Below are positions 30,661 through 41,572 of a stretch of DNA of 64,000 bases, piece by piece. The notes beneath the pieces were generated by a model, which saw nothing but the letters and a program-made list of their open reading frames with translations, was not told the DNA's origin and did not search any database. Each line of letters opens with the position of its first letter. Within the stretch, counting starts at the first letter, position 1. Origin of the DNA: Leguminivora glycinivorella (taxonomy: Eukaryota > Arthropoda > Insecta > Lepidoptera > Tortricidae); assembly GCF_023078275.1 (NCBI RefSeq), contig NC_062982.1:3670501-3734500 (forward strand). The letters are read 5' to 3'. A program made the position numbers and the translations under genes.

Positions 30661-31475
30661 GTAGAATAGAATAGAATAGAATAGAATAGAATAGAATAGA
30701 ATAGAATAGAATAGAATAGAATAGAATAGAATAGAATAGAATAGAATAGAATAGAATAGAATAGAATAGAATAGAATAGAATAGAATAGAATAGAATAGA
30801 ATAGAATAGAATAGAATAGAATAGAATAGAATAGAATAGAATAGAATAGAATAGAATAGAATAGAATAGAATAGAATAGAATAGAATAGAATAGAATAGA
30901 ATAGAATAGAATAGAATAGAATAGAATAGCATAGCATATAGCATAGCATAGCATAGCATAGCATAGCATAGCATAGCATAGCATAGCATAGCATAGCATA
31001 GAATAGCATAGAATAGCATAGAATAGCATAGAATAGAATAGAATAGAATAGAATAGAATAGAATAGAATAGAATAGAATAGAATAGAATAGAATAGAATA
31101 GAATAGAATAGAATAGAATAGAATAGAATAGAATAGAATAGAATAGAATAGAATAGAATAGAATAGAATAGAATAGAATAGAATAGAATAGAATAGAATA
31201 GAATAGAATAGAATAGAATAGAATAGAATAGAATAGAATAGAATAGAATAGAATAGAATAGAATAGAATAGAATAGAATAGAATAGAATAGAATAGAATA
31301 GAATAGAATAGAATAGAATAGAATAGAATAGAATAGAATAGAATAGAATAGAATAGAATAGAATAGAATAGAATAGAATAGAATAGAATAGAATAGAATA
31401 GAATAGAATAGAATAGAATAGAATAGAATAGAATAGAATAGAATAGAATAGAATAGAATTGAATAGAATAGAATT
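30661..31475. repeat. Pentanucleotide array (TAGAA)n, about 160 units
   Basis: An almost perfect array with one interior block of about 20 TAGCA units (roughly 30927-31028), itself broken by CATATAG, then mixed TAGAA/TAGCA pairs to about 31030. It ends GAATTGAATAGAATAGAATT at the edge of a LINE 3' end. As the unit is 5 bp, three minus-strand frames stay open; these are not genes. Confidence 0.95.
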
Positions 31476-31640
31476 CATTTATTTAACGTCACAACATACT
31501 ACACACAAAAAGAAGAGCATGCAAACAAAACATACAATGGACGCTAGATAGGACCCTCAGACCCTCACTCAGCATGATGCCACGGCAACCCGCAGTACCT
31601 AACTACCTAACTTAAAATCTACATTGAAACCAAGCAGGTA
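31476..31640 (-). mobile_element. LINE 3' end, minus strand
   Basis: Read on the minus strand it ends GTTAAATAAATGAATTCTAT then TCTATTC..., the same layout as the copy at 26505-26983. It also shares GTTGCCGTGGCATCATGCTG then AGTGAGG. The pentamer array therefore lies exactly where this family has its (ATTCT)n tail. Confidence 0.65.
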
Positions 31641-31700
31641 ATAGACATTATCTAACCATTTCGCACTACATCTGTAGGTATCTAAATCTAGTGTAGTACA

Positions 31701-31986
31701 GTCACCGTCATAAATAAGTGATGATTCCTGTACCTTGTCGCTTTAACGTCGTGTATGAAATGTCATACGAAATTGTCAAACGATTAAAAGCGACAAGGTA
31801 CAGTCAACCAATTGGAACCCTAGGCCACTCTACAACCATGTCAAAATGACAAGCAGTAAGAGATTTCTTACAATCTGATTTATAACTTCACTATGACATG
31901 GTACTACAGCGGTTTTTTTTACTACGGGGGGTTGGGGTTCCAATTGGTTGACTGTACAGAAATCATCACTTATTTATGACGGTGAC
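31701..31986. mobile_element. Nested TIR elements, outer pair
   Basis: GTCACCGTCATAAATAAGTG then ATGATTCCTGTAC is mirrored by GTACAGAAATCATCACTTAT then TTATGACGGTGAC. Inside are a second inverted pair, TACCTTGTCGCTTTAA / TTAAAAGCGACAAGGTA (31731-31800), and the TIR element at 31798-31957. Confidence 0.75.
31798..31957. mobile_element. 160-bp MITE
   Basis: GTACAGTCAACCAATTGGAA then CCC at the left and GGGGTTCCAATTGGTTGACT then GTAC at the right. A second copy with the same ends and interior (ACCATGTCAAAATGACAAGC, AGTAAGAGATTTCTTACAAT) is at 59233-59375. Confidence 0.8.
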
Positions 31987-32207
31987 GGTATTGCTAAATA
32001 CTAAAAATAATTGTAAAAACAAGTGAATTTTACTAAGGTAGCCTCCGAAAGTTACGCAATTCCCTAAAGCCCTAAACAATATCAACTGACGCAAATTCTT
32101 TCTCCCACAACAAATCCTTTGGGAAACCCTCGAATCAAGCGCCATTCCAACTACACACTTACCGTAGACACTATTCTAGTCCAAATTCAACCTTACATAC
32201 CTCGGAC

Positions 32208-32346
32208 AGTGGCGATCAAATATATGAAGGAAGCGCGTTCTTACGCACACAGTCTAAGCTCGTGTAGGCGAACGCGTGCATGCTTGTATGAGTGAGATAA
32301 GACAGGGTGGACTGGTCGCGTTCTTGACAGGCGAACTGTGAGGTAA
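32208..32346 (-). repeat. Family I repeat, one part of a split copy
   Basis: Reverse of 15845-15693: GGACAGTGGCGATCAAATAT, GAAGCGCGTTC, GACAGGCGAACTGTGAGGTAA. The copy is cut at the TTAA of the element below and continues at 32865-32945 (CCGAGAGCGGGTGAGCGGTA, GAGTGGCCGCACTGTACC). Confidence 0.75.
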
Positions 32347-32864
32347 TTAAGACGATACGGTAGGGGTCAATTCTCCATACAAACGCTCTCGATTATTTCC
32401 TCCCTGGTTTTTGAAGATAGAGCAATGATTTTTTCAACACAGATTGTTATTATTTTTATCTGTGTCAGACCGTTTTGATTTTTTTGATATTCTGCTTTTT
32501 AAAGATTCTAGAGCCAAACAAAAAATTCCAAAAACGGTCTTTTTCATTGTGGCGCAAAAAAAGGCGTGATACTCAAGATTGGTAACAATTAACCAAAAAA
32601 GCTAAACGGTCCGACATAGATTATTTCATTGTTATTCAGATTCTCAAATTTCGTTCCGATTAATTAAGTTTTGAAGGAGGAAAGAGTCGAGAGCAGAACC
32701 TCGATTTTAAAGATTTTTTTGAAATATCGTTTGACTGAGTTGTTCTTAATGGACAATTTTTTTTCGATAAATCTAGTTAATAACACTTGTATATTTAAGT
32801 AAAATTCCCAAGTTGAAAGGGGTCTCCTTTCCATTTTAGGATTTTCGCTACCGTATCCTCTTAA
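32347..32864 (+). mobile_element. TTAA-bounded MITE (piggyBac-like ends)
   Basis: It is 518 bp counting the TTAA at each end. The left end is TTAAGACGATACGGTAGGGG and the right end CGCTACCGTATCCTCTTAA. A reversed relative is at 46738-47237, also bounded by TTAA. A TTAA duplication is the signature of piggyBac-type transposition. No transposase is encoded. It interrupts a family I copy. Confidence 0.75.
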
Positions 32865-32945
32865 CCGAGAGCGGGTGAGCGGTACTTTCAGCGGGAAGCA
32901 GGGAGTGGCCGCACTGTACCAACTCTTTATTATATTGTGCCTTAA

Positions 32946-34403
32946 CACTTCTAATTCTAGTCTACATTCAACCTTAAACATAACATACCTATAGGAATTC
33001 AAGTTAGAAGCTTTTTGAATGGGGCAGCTCACTCCACGATTCTTTCGCCGAGCTACAAGTACATGCCGCGGCCCATTCAGTGGTTACGAGTGTTACGACC
33101 TTCACGCGGCGCATTAGAACTCAATGTCGGCTGCTCACATGCGGACCGTTTCTTATTGCAGGTAATAATTTAGGATGGCGGCATTTTGTGAACATCAAGG
33201 GAGTGAGTCTTCTGTACTTGTACTATATATTTTGTGATAGAAGTTAAATAGTTTAATTTCATCGTGCGATCATAAGTCCTAGCGCAGACATAAAGGGTCG
33301 GCAGCAAGCTCGGTTGTCCATACAAATGAGGTAGCCAATATTTCGCACAACGTTTTAAGTCTCGCATTATAGCGGAGGAATGCGGCCAGCTTCTGGGTAC
33401 CTTGCCCACTGATTTAGTTATTTTTTTTATTTGTAGGTTAGGTTTATTATGTTAATATGCTAATTTTATTATTAATGGAGGTTTTACAGTTAAAAATATT
33501 TTTTGCTCGATTTCCTTTGATTTAAAAGCTAGAGCTAAAAAGCTAAATAACTATACCTATTATTGTATGTGAAAAATGTCAATAACCCCCAACACGTAAT
33601 TTTAACCTCCTGGGGTTCAATGTCCTAATACTAGGAATCTACATTAAATAGAATGGACTTGCTTTTGTTTTGATTCGTTCGATTTAAAAAAACAGCCCTG
33701 TTTTATAGTACCATTGATTCAAATTTTATTGGCGATTTTTTTGTATGGTGGGTCGCTAGAGGATAAAATAAGAACAAACCTCCGTTTGTATGAGAAGGCG
33801 AATTTCGTCCAAGCTACCCGGAGACAGGTACAGTACGTGATAATACGGGTAAAGCAGTAGAATTAACTTGTATTTCACGAGTTTCATCTAAGGTAGCTTT
33901 CTTGATAGTTTAGTAAAGTTTTAGCGCAGAATTCAGTTAGGTTATTGTATAGTCTGACGAGGGTATTTTAGTCAGCAGTTTTCATCTTACAAGCAATGTT
34001 TGAAGGGCGAAATTTTAATAAGAAAAATGAATAGTGAAATGAAACTTAATATGAGTTGTTATATGATTTTTCTTAATGTTATTTATCATAATATGGCATA
34101 TGGTCCAATGTCTGATGTTTTGCAAATAGACTCCTACCCCTTTATTCATAAAAAGTTAAAAAAGTGATTTGTCCCTTTCTCACAAATACATAAGTCAACA
34201 TGACAGATAAAGACAAAATATTATTAGCAAAATTCACGTTTATAAAGCGTTTATGAAAAACACCATTAATATTTTTAAAATATTAATTAATACTAATTTC
34301 AATAATTGTTCTTAGAACGCCATTAATATTTTATTTGTGGAATATTATGATTTTGAAATTATGTCCCATACGTTACATTAACATTAACATCTAGATGTTA
34401 TTT
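32946..34403. other. No recognisable feature
   Basis: About 1.5 kb with no supported gene. Short open frames near 33170-33409 are not recognisable. Confidence 0.4.
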
Positions 34404-34661
34404 GACGACCGGTCTGGCTTAGTTGGTAGTGACCCTGCCTGCTAAGCCGCGGTCCCGGGTTCGAATCCCGGTAAGGGCATTTATTTGTGTGATGAGCACA
34501 GATATTTGTTCCTGAATCATGGATGTTTTCTATGTATACAAGTATGTATTTATCTATTTAAGTATGTATATCGTCGCTTAGCACCCATAGTAGGTACAAG
34601 CTTTGCTTAGTTTGGGGCTAAGTTGATCTGTGTAAGGTGTCCCCAATATTTATTTATTTAT
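34404..34661 (+). mobile_element. tRNA-headed SINE, family C, complete
   Basis: Head GACGACCGGTCTGGCTTAGT then TGGTAGTGACC (A-box region) and GGGTTCGAATCCC (B box). The body contains GTGTGATGAGCACAGATATT, TATCGTCGCTTAGCACCC and TGATCTGTGTAAGGTGTCCC. It ends in (TTTA)n. Full copies are also at 60725 and 62866. It is a pol III-type SINE; the conserved body excludes a plain tRNA gene. Confidence 0.85.
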
Positions 34662-34785
34662 GTATTTAAGTCGATATTATTTAATTAATAAATAGCATCG
34701 GTGTTTCTGCACCAAAAAACCAAACCCACCCTAGACACATAAATGTGGATTTTTATTCTTGAATAATAGATTACCTTTACCTTTA

Positions 34786-34930
34786 CCTTTTTTTATACTA
34801 TGTCGGTGGCAAACAATTATACGGTTCGCCTGATGGAAAGGTTACTGTCACCTATAGACGCCTGCAACTCAAGGAGTGTCACTTGCGCGTTGCCAACCCA
34901 TCAGAAACTTGTACACTCCTTTTTACTTCC
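34786..34930 (-). repeat. Family A repeat, reversed, partial
   Basis: TTTTTTTATACTATGTCGGT, AACAATTATACGGTTCGCC, GACGCCTGCAACTCAAGGAG and AAACTTGTACACTCC. The tail side carries (CTTTAC)n at 34770-34790. Confidence 0.65.
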
Positions 34931-34945
34931 TTTATAAAGCTAAAT

Positions 34946-35490
34946 AAACTGGCCAAGAGCGTGTCGGGCCACGCTCAGTGTAGGGTTCCGTAGTTTTCCG
35001 TATTTTTCTCAAAAACTTCTAAACCTATCAAGTTCAAAACAATTTTCCTAGAAAGTATTTATAAAGTTCTACTTTTGTGAATTTTTTCATATTTTTTAAA
35101 CATATGGTTCAAAAGTTGGTGGGGGGGGGGGACGCACTTTTTTTTCCTTTAGGAGCGATTATTTACGAAAATATTAATATTATCAAAAAAACGGTCTTAG
35201 TAAACCCTTATTCATTTTTTAATACCTATCCAACAATATATCACACGTTGGGGTTGGAATGAAAAAAAATATCAGCCCTCACTTTACATGTAGGGGGGTA
35301 CCCTAATAAAACATTTTTTTCCATTTTTTATTTTTGCACTTTGTTGGCGTGATTGATATACATATTGGTACCAAATTTCAGCTTTCTAGTGCTAACGGTT
35401 ACTGAGATTATCCGCGGACGGACGGACGGACGGACGGACAGACAGACATGGCGAAACTATAAGGGTTCCTAGTTGACTACGGAACCCTAA
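34946..35490 (+). mobile_element. Dispersed repeat family G
   Basis: It starts AACTGGCCAAGAGCGTGTCG then GGCCACGCTCAGTGTAGGGT and TCCGTAG, and ends TGGCGAAACTATAAGGGTTC then CTAGTTGACTACGGAACCCT then AAAAA. A (GGAC)n/(AGAC)n run lies at 35414-35446. The reversed copy at 36120-36978 and the fragment at 63640-63690 share both ends. The gggttccgta / tacggaaccct ends are inverse of one another. Its transposon class is unresolved; an 11-base poly-G is at 35121. Confidence 0.7.
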
Positions 35491-35768
35491 AAACGTATTC
35501 CATTCGTCCATTCGTAAACCTTTCCATGCCTTATCTTTAATTGGCTATCCGACCTCCAGCCCTCAGACCCTTGGGGTCTTAACCTGACATGTATCACTTA
35601 TCAGTTGTAAGACGTAGGTCTGCCATTGGGGATACACGTAGGTTTTAATTTAGACCCTAGAGAAATCTATATACGGACTAAGCTAGGCAACCTAGGCGTT
35701 GCTTATTTATTTTTCGATCTCTTTTGTACAAAAACTTCAGACAAATGGTGGAATTAATATTAGGTGGG
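35491..35768. other. No recognisable feature
   Basis: No supported gene. Confidence 0.35.
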
Positions 35769-35769
35769 C

Positions 35770-36041
35770 ATTTTCAGAATTTGGGACCCCCCAATTAGCG
35801 TAAGTTGTTAACAAAAATTAACTCACTGTCAGTTTTGTGACGATAATTATGAATGAAATTTCAAATAAAATATTGTTTTTGTGTTAATTACATAAACTTT
35901 AAACGATAATCTACATTCAGAATGTGAAAAAAGTAAATTTTTTGACAGATTTTATGCTTAATTTTCGTCACAAAACTGACAGCGAGTTAATTTTTGTTAA
36001 CAACTTACGCTACTAGGGGGGGGAGGCAAATTCTGAAAATG
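35770..36041. mobile_element. 272-bp MITE with about 75-bp TIRs
   Basis: CATTTTCAGAATTTG, a C-run, then TAGCGTAAGTTGTTAACAAA then AATTAACTC on the left is mirrored by GAGTTAATTTTTGTTAACAA then CTTACGCTA, a G-run and CAAATTCTGAAAATG on the right. The inner GTCAGTTTTGTGACGA / CGTCACAAAACTGAC extends the match. No clear target duplication. Confidence 0.8.
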
Positions 36042-36119
36042 TCCAAGTATTCTGAAAGTGTCCATGCTTTATTAGGTAATGTTTGGAAAATGCTTGTAAA
36101 TTGTAAGCTACTTTGGCAG

Positions 36120-36978
36120 ATGCTCTTTTTAGGGTTTTGTTCCTCGGATGGAAAAAACGGAACCCTTACAGGATCACTTTGTCCGTACCTCAGTCCGTCC
36201 GTCCGTCCATTCTGTCTGTCTGTCAAGATCCTTTTTCTCAGGAACGTGCGGAGGTGTCAAGCAAGAATTTATATCAAAAACTGTTTTCGCCAATATTCGA
36301 CACTCACAAAGAATACCTACAGAGCACTTCCCGTGAACTCAGAATCTTGAAATTTATTAAATATTTTTTTCTACTCGTCGACTTTAATCTGTCAATTAGG
36401 ACACCACAGACTGAACTTTAAGTGCTGACTTTTCAGTGTTGGATAGTCTTTGACACTTAGTCAACTATAATATTTCATTACACTTCGCATTAGTTAACTG
36501 AAAAAATTTCAAAAATAGAACTTCATACAAGTTCTATACTAATTTGCGATATCTGGCAAATTTTTCTGCATCTAAAACACTTTTTTTTTTAATGTATCGC
36601 GTTATCGACCAATCATAGACGGTTATTACAAACAATTGGTTGCCAAGTAATTCGATGTTGATACAACGGTGAACGACGCCATTAACACTAATTTAACTTG
36701 AATAATGATATTTTTCGTCCATTGATGATGAAAATGATGACTCATAGAAAAAGTATTGTATACAATAGTGATATTATTAAACTTTTCACTCTCGTACCGT
36801 ACTATTAGGCCACTCAGCAAGCTTCGTGGCCTAAACATGGTACTCGACTGAAAAGCTTTGTATTATATCACGATTGTATAAAATACTATTTTAGTTACGT
36901 TAAGTTACATAATAAAAATATGTTTAATATTTGTACGGAACCCTCGGTACGCGAGTCCCACTCGCACTTGCCCGGTTT
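36120..36978 (-). mobile_element. Family G repeat, reversed, long copy
   Basis: It starts TTTTTAGGGTTTTGTTCC and CGGAACCCTTACAGGATCAC, followed by (GTCC)n/(GTCT)n at 36188-36226, and ends GTACGGAACCCTCGGTACGC then ACTCGCACTTGCCCGGTTTT. The inner 600 bp differ from the 34946 copy. Several overlapping open frames at 36005-36421 are frames through the repeat. Confidence 0.65.
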
Positions 36979-37007
36979 TTGTGGTGGATTTAATCAGCAT
37001 AAGTAGT

Positions 37008-37330
37008 AGTAGTAGTAGTAAAACACTTTATTGTACCAGAAAATAATACAACACACAGGAAAAAGAGCTTATTATAAGTACAAAGGCGAACTTATCCCTT
37101 TAAGGGATCTCTTCCAGTTAACCTTTGAGCAATTGAGGGAGAATTGGAGATGGTAGGCATACAGTACAAACGGCGCAGGAAACGGGTTCTAGGTAATAAT
37201 AAATTATAACTTACACTAACATGCAATATATACGAATAAATACATAATATACAACTATACAAATAGCAAATGACATAAATATATAATATATAAATTAAAT
37301 ATATATTTACATAATAAAAGCTACAACTAC
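37008..37330 (-). mobile_element. LINE 3' end with (TAC)n tail
   Basis: AGTAGTAGTAGTAGTAAAAC then ACTTTATTGTACCAG reads on the minus strand as ...CAATAAAGTGTTTTAC(TAC)n. AAGGCGAACTTATCCCTTTA then AGGGATCTCTTCCAG follows. The reverse transcriptase region is absent, so it is 5' truncated. Confidence 0.6.
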
Positions 37331-38319
37331 AAAACCGCATACATCCAATACCTTAGTCTTCATCAGAGAGCCAAAGCTTTTTTAGATAAAAAAAAAATTA
37401 TATTATATATTATTATTATTTTTTAATTATATTATATCTTACTTTCACTTTTAGAGCGTGCGTTCGTACGAAAAATTTTACTTCATCATCTAAAATATCT
37501 GCTATTCAAGCGTTTTTACCACAAATAAAAGCAGGGTTCGCAAACATTTTTCCCGCTTTAATAACAAAATCCAGGTGCGCTAAACCTTTTTCTCTTATCC
37601 TCTAAAATTACGACTAGAGTTCATTATAGCCGGTCCGAGCATTTTAGGGCCCTGGCCGTTCGTTCGGTGCACTCTCATAAAAATGCAAATACCGCGGGGG
37701 AGAGGGACGGACGCATTATGTTAATTATTGCGAATGCGCCATCTTTTTTACACATTTTTCACCATTTCGTGTGTTTCACCGAGTTCTTATTTATTCCCTC
37801 TAAAACGTTTTATCTTTGGATTTACGCCGTATGCTGGTGATTTTTTAAAGCTAAGAGTTTTCGCATATTTTGTGCGAATTTGAATATTGAGATGCGTTTT
37901 TGCTTGTTGACGGTTCGTTATTTAAAGAAGTTGCTTTTAGAGACACGAGTTCTATGTGTATAATTGTGGAGAGTACTTTTTAAGTCTGAATAACTTTACA
38001 ACTATCGGTTTAACTACCTACTAATTTCACATTTTAAAATAATACAACTGGTTTAATTGCTTAAAATTACACTTACACATTTCTGCAACTTCGAATATAA
38101 TAAATTAAGTACTTTAAATCATATGAATTTCAGATAGAAAGAGCTCCGATTGCCTATATTAACACGCTTTTATTAGGTCGTCGTGTATGTAACTAACTAT
38201 GTAATGGAATCTAAGGAGGCTAATTTAACCATCTTCCAAGGATCGTAGCGTAATGAAAATTGGCAGCTGTATGTAATTCTGATGACAATACAATAATATG
38301 GTACTGTTGAACTGATCTG
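37331..38319. other. No recognisable feature
   Basis: About 1 kb with no supported gene or repeat. Confidence 0.4.
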
Positions 38320-38465
38320 ATGATGGAGCCGGACGATATAAACTGGAACTACATGATGGAACATCGTATCATAGCAGTTTTTGGGTTTCTTAGAAAAGTC
38401 TTGTAATGAACTTTGACTACGATAAGGTTTCAAGGTCTGATGATGAAGCCGGAAGATAATTCGAT
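38320..38465. repeat. 120-bp satellite, left piece
   Basis: One unit and part of a second: GATGATGGAGCCGGA, AAACTGGAACTACATGATGG, ATCGTATCATAGCAG, TTGGGTTTCTTAGAAAAGTC, TTGACTACGATAAGGTTTCA. It is identical in layout to the array at 39567-40190 and is separated from it by the insertion at 38466-39566. Confidence 0.8.
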
Positions 38466-39566
38466 GCTGGAAAGGCTAATTGACTAACAGACCATTTTTG
38501 GGCATATGGAGTTATATACATCATTGGAATCAGCGATTTTTTCTGCGTCTAACGAGCCGGGTTTCAAAACGATCTGAAGACTTTTTTGGCTTGTTAGCAA
38601 TTTGGAAAAAGGAAATTCACTAAAAACATTTTCTCTAACAAGCCACTTTTTTGACAAATTATTGAGATACTGGCTATATGTTAAAGCCAAAAACACTTGT
38701 TTGGATGTTAGTCAATTACGTTTAGAGTAATTTTATATGTTTTAGTTTATAAGTCATTTTACCGGAATCAAAAAATGTTATGATTATACGTTAACCATTT
38801 TTCTAGAACCGCGGTAGTAAAGAACTGCACGTTAGCCGTTTAACCAGAACCGCGGCAGTCAAAAACTGCACGTTAGTCGTTTATCCCAACCGGCGAAATA
38901 GTGGCTTAGGTGGTTTACCTAAACACTTTTCTAATTTTATATTTTTTTAATAAACAATTTGATAGTATGACACAATGCTGTTTTTTTAAATGAAATTGTT
39001 GTATTATGTTTCAAAAGTGCATAAATACACTTAAAATATCTTGCACAAATAAGTTTAACTTAATTAAAGATTCTTTCATGACAAATACAATAGTTTTCAG
39101 TATGACAGTTTCTAAAAATAGGTGTTAGTTTTTGGTGAAGTGCCTTTTAAGCTGTTATACCAGTGTTTCATAATGTTAGCTAGTGGCTGTTATGCATTTT
39201 CTTCGATTCTACTTTTGTTTGAAACGTCTTATTATATGTTCTTTTGGGTTGGGTTTTAAAGCTAATTGTTGCATAAGTTAAGTATCCGTTCCCTAAGAAA
39301 CTATGAATATGGTGGTTAGAACTTTATCCTGGCTTTGAAAAAATGACAATTGTCTAACGTGCTCTTTATTTCGTAAATACGTACATATATCGGAATACAA
39401 TCATATTGATCAAATAAACAATACAAAGACCTCCAACTTCGTAGTACGTCGTTTTATTGTATAATAGATAAATAAAAAGTTATGATTTTTTTTCAAAAAA
39501 AAAAAGTTTATTTTGGCTCTCCTGTAAAGTTTGCAAAATGCACGTTAGTCAATTAGCCTTTCCAGC
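38466..39566. mobile_element. 1.1-kb TIR insertion that splits the 120-bp satellite
   Basis: The left end GCTGGAAAGGCTAATTGACT then AAC and right end GTTAGTCAATTAGCCTTTCC then AGC are exact inverses for about 23 bp. CGAT-type bases adjoin both. The satellite resumes at once outside. Inside, a 60-bp unit with TGCACGTTAGCCGTTTA and ACCGCGGCAGT is imperfectly repeated near 38765-38890. A 70-residue open frame is not recognisable as transposase. Class unknown. Confidence 0.7.
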
Positions 39567-40190
39567 GTCGATATGAACTGGAACTACATGATGGAACATC
39601 GTATCATAGCTGTTTTTGGGTTTCTTAGAAAAGTCTTGTAATGAACTTTGACTACGATTAGGTTTCAAGGTCTGATGATGGAGCCGGAAGATATGAACTG
39701 GAACTACATGATGGAACATCGTATCATAGCAGTTTTTGGGTTTCTTAGAAAAGTCTTGTAATGAACTTCGACTACGATAAGGTTTCAAGGTCTGATGATG
39801 AAGCCGACAGATATGAACTAGAACTACATGATGGAACATCGTATCATAGCTGTTTTTGGGTTTCTTAGAAAAGTCTTGTAATGAACTTTGACTACGATAA
39901 AGTTTCAAGGTCTGATGATGAAGCCGGAAGATATGAACTGGAACTACTTGATGGAAAATCGTATCATAGCTGTTTTTGGGTTTCTTAGAAAAGTCTTGTA
40001 ATGAACTTTGACTACGATTGGGTTTCAAGGTCTGATGATGGAGCTGGAAGATATAAACTGGAACTACATGATGGAACATCGTATTATAGCTGTTTTTAGG
40101 TTTCTTAGAAAAGTCTTGTAATGAACTTTGACTAGTTACGATTAGGTTTCAAGGTCTGATGATGGAGTCGGAAGATATGAACTGGAACTA
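39567..40190. repeat. Satellite array, 120-bp unit, about 5 copies
   Basis: Units are in exact 120-bp register between 39571 and 40080; the next is offset by a six-base duplication near 40130. Each unit runs GATATGAACTGGAACTACAT, GATGGAACATCGTATCATAG, TTTTTGGGTTTCTTAGAAAA, GTCTTGTAATGAACTTTGAC, TTTCAAGGTCTGATGATG. As 120 is divisible by three, a minus-strand frame stays open as five 40-residue repeats (HHQTLKPNRSQSSLQDFSKK-type). I see no evidence that it is expressed. The last unit ends in GGAACTACTA, joined directly to the next array. Confidence 0.85.
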
Positions 40191-41090
40191 CTAAAAAGAT
40201 CAACGTAGTATTTAAAATAAGTTGGGATAGGGTTTTCTTGTGACCCTGAAGAGCAAACAATGGGGGGCTCGGGGGGCGAAGCCCCCCGCAAAAAACAAGG
40301 ATCAACGTAGTATTTAAAATAAGTTGGGATAGAGTTTTCTTGTGACCTTTAAGAGCAAAAAAAGGGGGGCTCGGGGGGCGAAGCCCCCCGCAAAAAAGAA
40401 AGATCAACGTTATATTTAAAATAAGTTGGGATATGGTTTTCTTGAGACCCTTCAGAGCAAATAATGGGGGGCTCGGGGGGCGAAGCCCCCCGCAAAAAAG
40501 AAGGATCAACGTAGTATTTAAAATAAGTTGGGATAGAGTTTTCTTGTGACCTTTAAGAGCAAATAAAAGGGGGCTCGGGGGGCGAAGCCCCCTGCTTAAA
40601 AGAAAGATCAACGTAATATTTAAAATAAGTTAGGATAGGGTTTTCTTGAGACCCTTCAGAGCAAATAAAGGGGGGCTCGGGGGGCGAAGCCCTCCGCAAA
40701 AAAGAAGGACTAACGTAGTATGGAAAATAAGTTGGGTTAGGGTTTTCTTGTGACCCTGAAGAGTAAGAATAAGGGGGGCTCAGGGGGCGAAGCCCCCCGC
40801 ATAAAAGAAAGATCAACGTAATATTTAAAATAAGTTGGGATATGGTTTTCTTGAGACCCTTTAGAACAAATAATGGGGGGCTCGGGGGGCGAAGCCCCCG
40901 CAAATAAAAAGGATCAACGTAGTATTTAAAATAAGTTGGGATAGGGTTTTCTTGTGACCCTTCAGAGCAAATAAAGGGGGGCTCGGGGGGCGAAGCCCCC
41001 CGCAAAAAAGAAGGATCAACGTAGTATTTAAAATAAGTTGGGATAGGGTTTTCTTGTGACCCTTAAGAGCAATCAACGTAGTATATAAAA
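40191..41090. repeat. Satellite array, about 102-bp unit, 8 copies, GC hairpin
   Basis: The core word GGGGGGCTCGGGGGGCGAAG then CCCCCCGC begins at 40262, 40364, 40466, 40569, 40672, 40773, 40875 and 40976. Between the cores: GATCAACGTAGTATTTAAAA, TAAGTTGGGATAGGGTTTTC, TTGTGACCCTTAAGAGCAAA. Every unit can form the stem GGGGGGC-GAA-GCCCCCC. The 102-bp period keeps a minus-strand frame open as 34-residue repeats; this looks like a by-product. Degenerate half-units continue to about 41150. Confidence 0.9.
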
Positions 41091-41150
41091 AAGGTGGGTG
41101 TGGGTTTTCGTGCGAACCTTAAGAGCGAAAATAAGGTGGGGGGTGGGGGG

Positions 41151-41572
41151 GTTGGCTTTATCAACGAAAATGTTCACTCCACGCCACTGCTAAGCATGTC
41201 GCCGAAGGTCTACGGATCCCAGAGCCACTGTCAGTCTTTTAGTTGCTTAGCAAAATGTCGCGTCCACGTTCCATATCCAGGTTCAACCCCACGTAAATAT
41301 ACTAGAGTGTGACTGAGAAAATTCAACCCTTTGTCTCTTTTTAATTTCTGTATTGCATTAATCTTCAAATTAGCGCACCACTATGAAAAAAATTTCGCGC
41401 TCGCTACGCTCGCCATTTTTTCCCTACATGCTAAAATTTCTTCCCAAACCTGCCAAAACTCAAATTCTCTCAACCAACCCACACAACCCTAATCGATTGC
41501 ACAGGCCGGCATTGGCTCCTAGTGATTTCAAGTTGGGCATCTACCGTGCACAAGATGCAAGGCACTACGCAG
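41151..41572. other. Link between satellite and helicase fragment
   Basis: TTTCGCGCTCGCTACGCTCG then CC at 41392 is a small palindromic word of the kind found in other elements here. No other feature is supported. Confidence 0.35.

Noticed and set aside
30639..31478. Minus-strand open frame of about 279 codons (ILFYS repeats)
   Set aside because: Translation of the pentanucleotide array; three frames are equally open.
39549..41076. Repeat proteins with 40- and 34-residue periods
   Set aside because: The satellite periods are divisible by three, so frames remain open by arithmetic. No start context or conserved flanks. Kept only as a finding.
38320..41090. CRISPR array suggested by regularly spaced repeats
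   Set aside because: The units are contiguous tandem repeats without unique spacers, in an insect-type genome.
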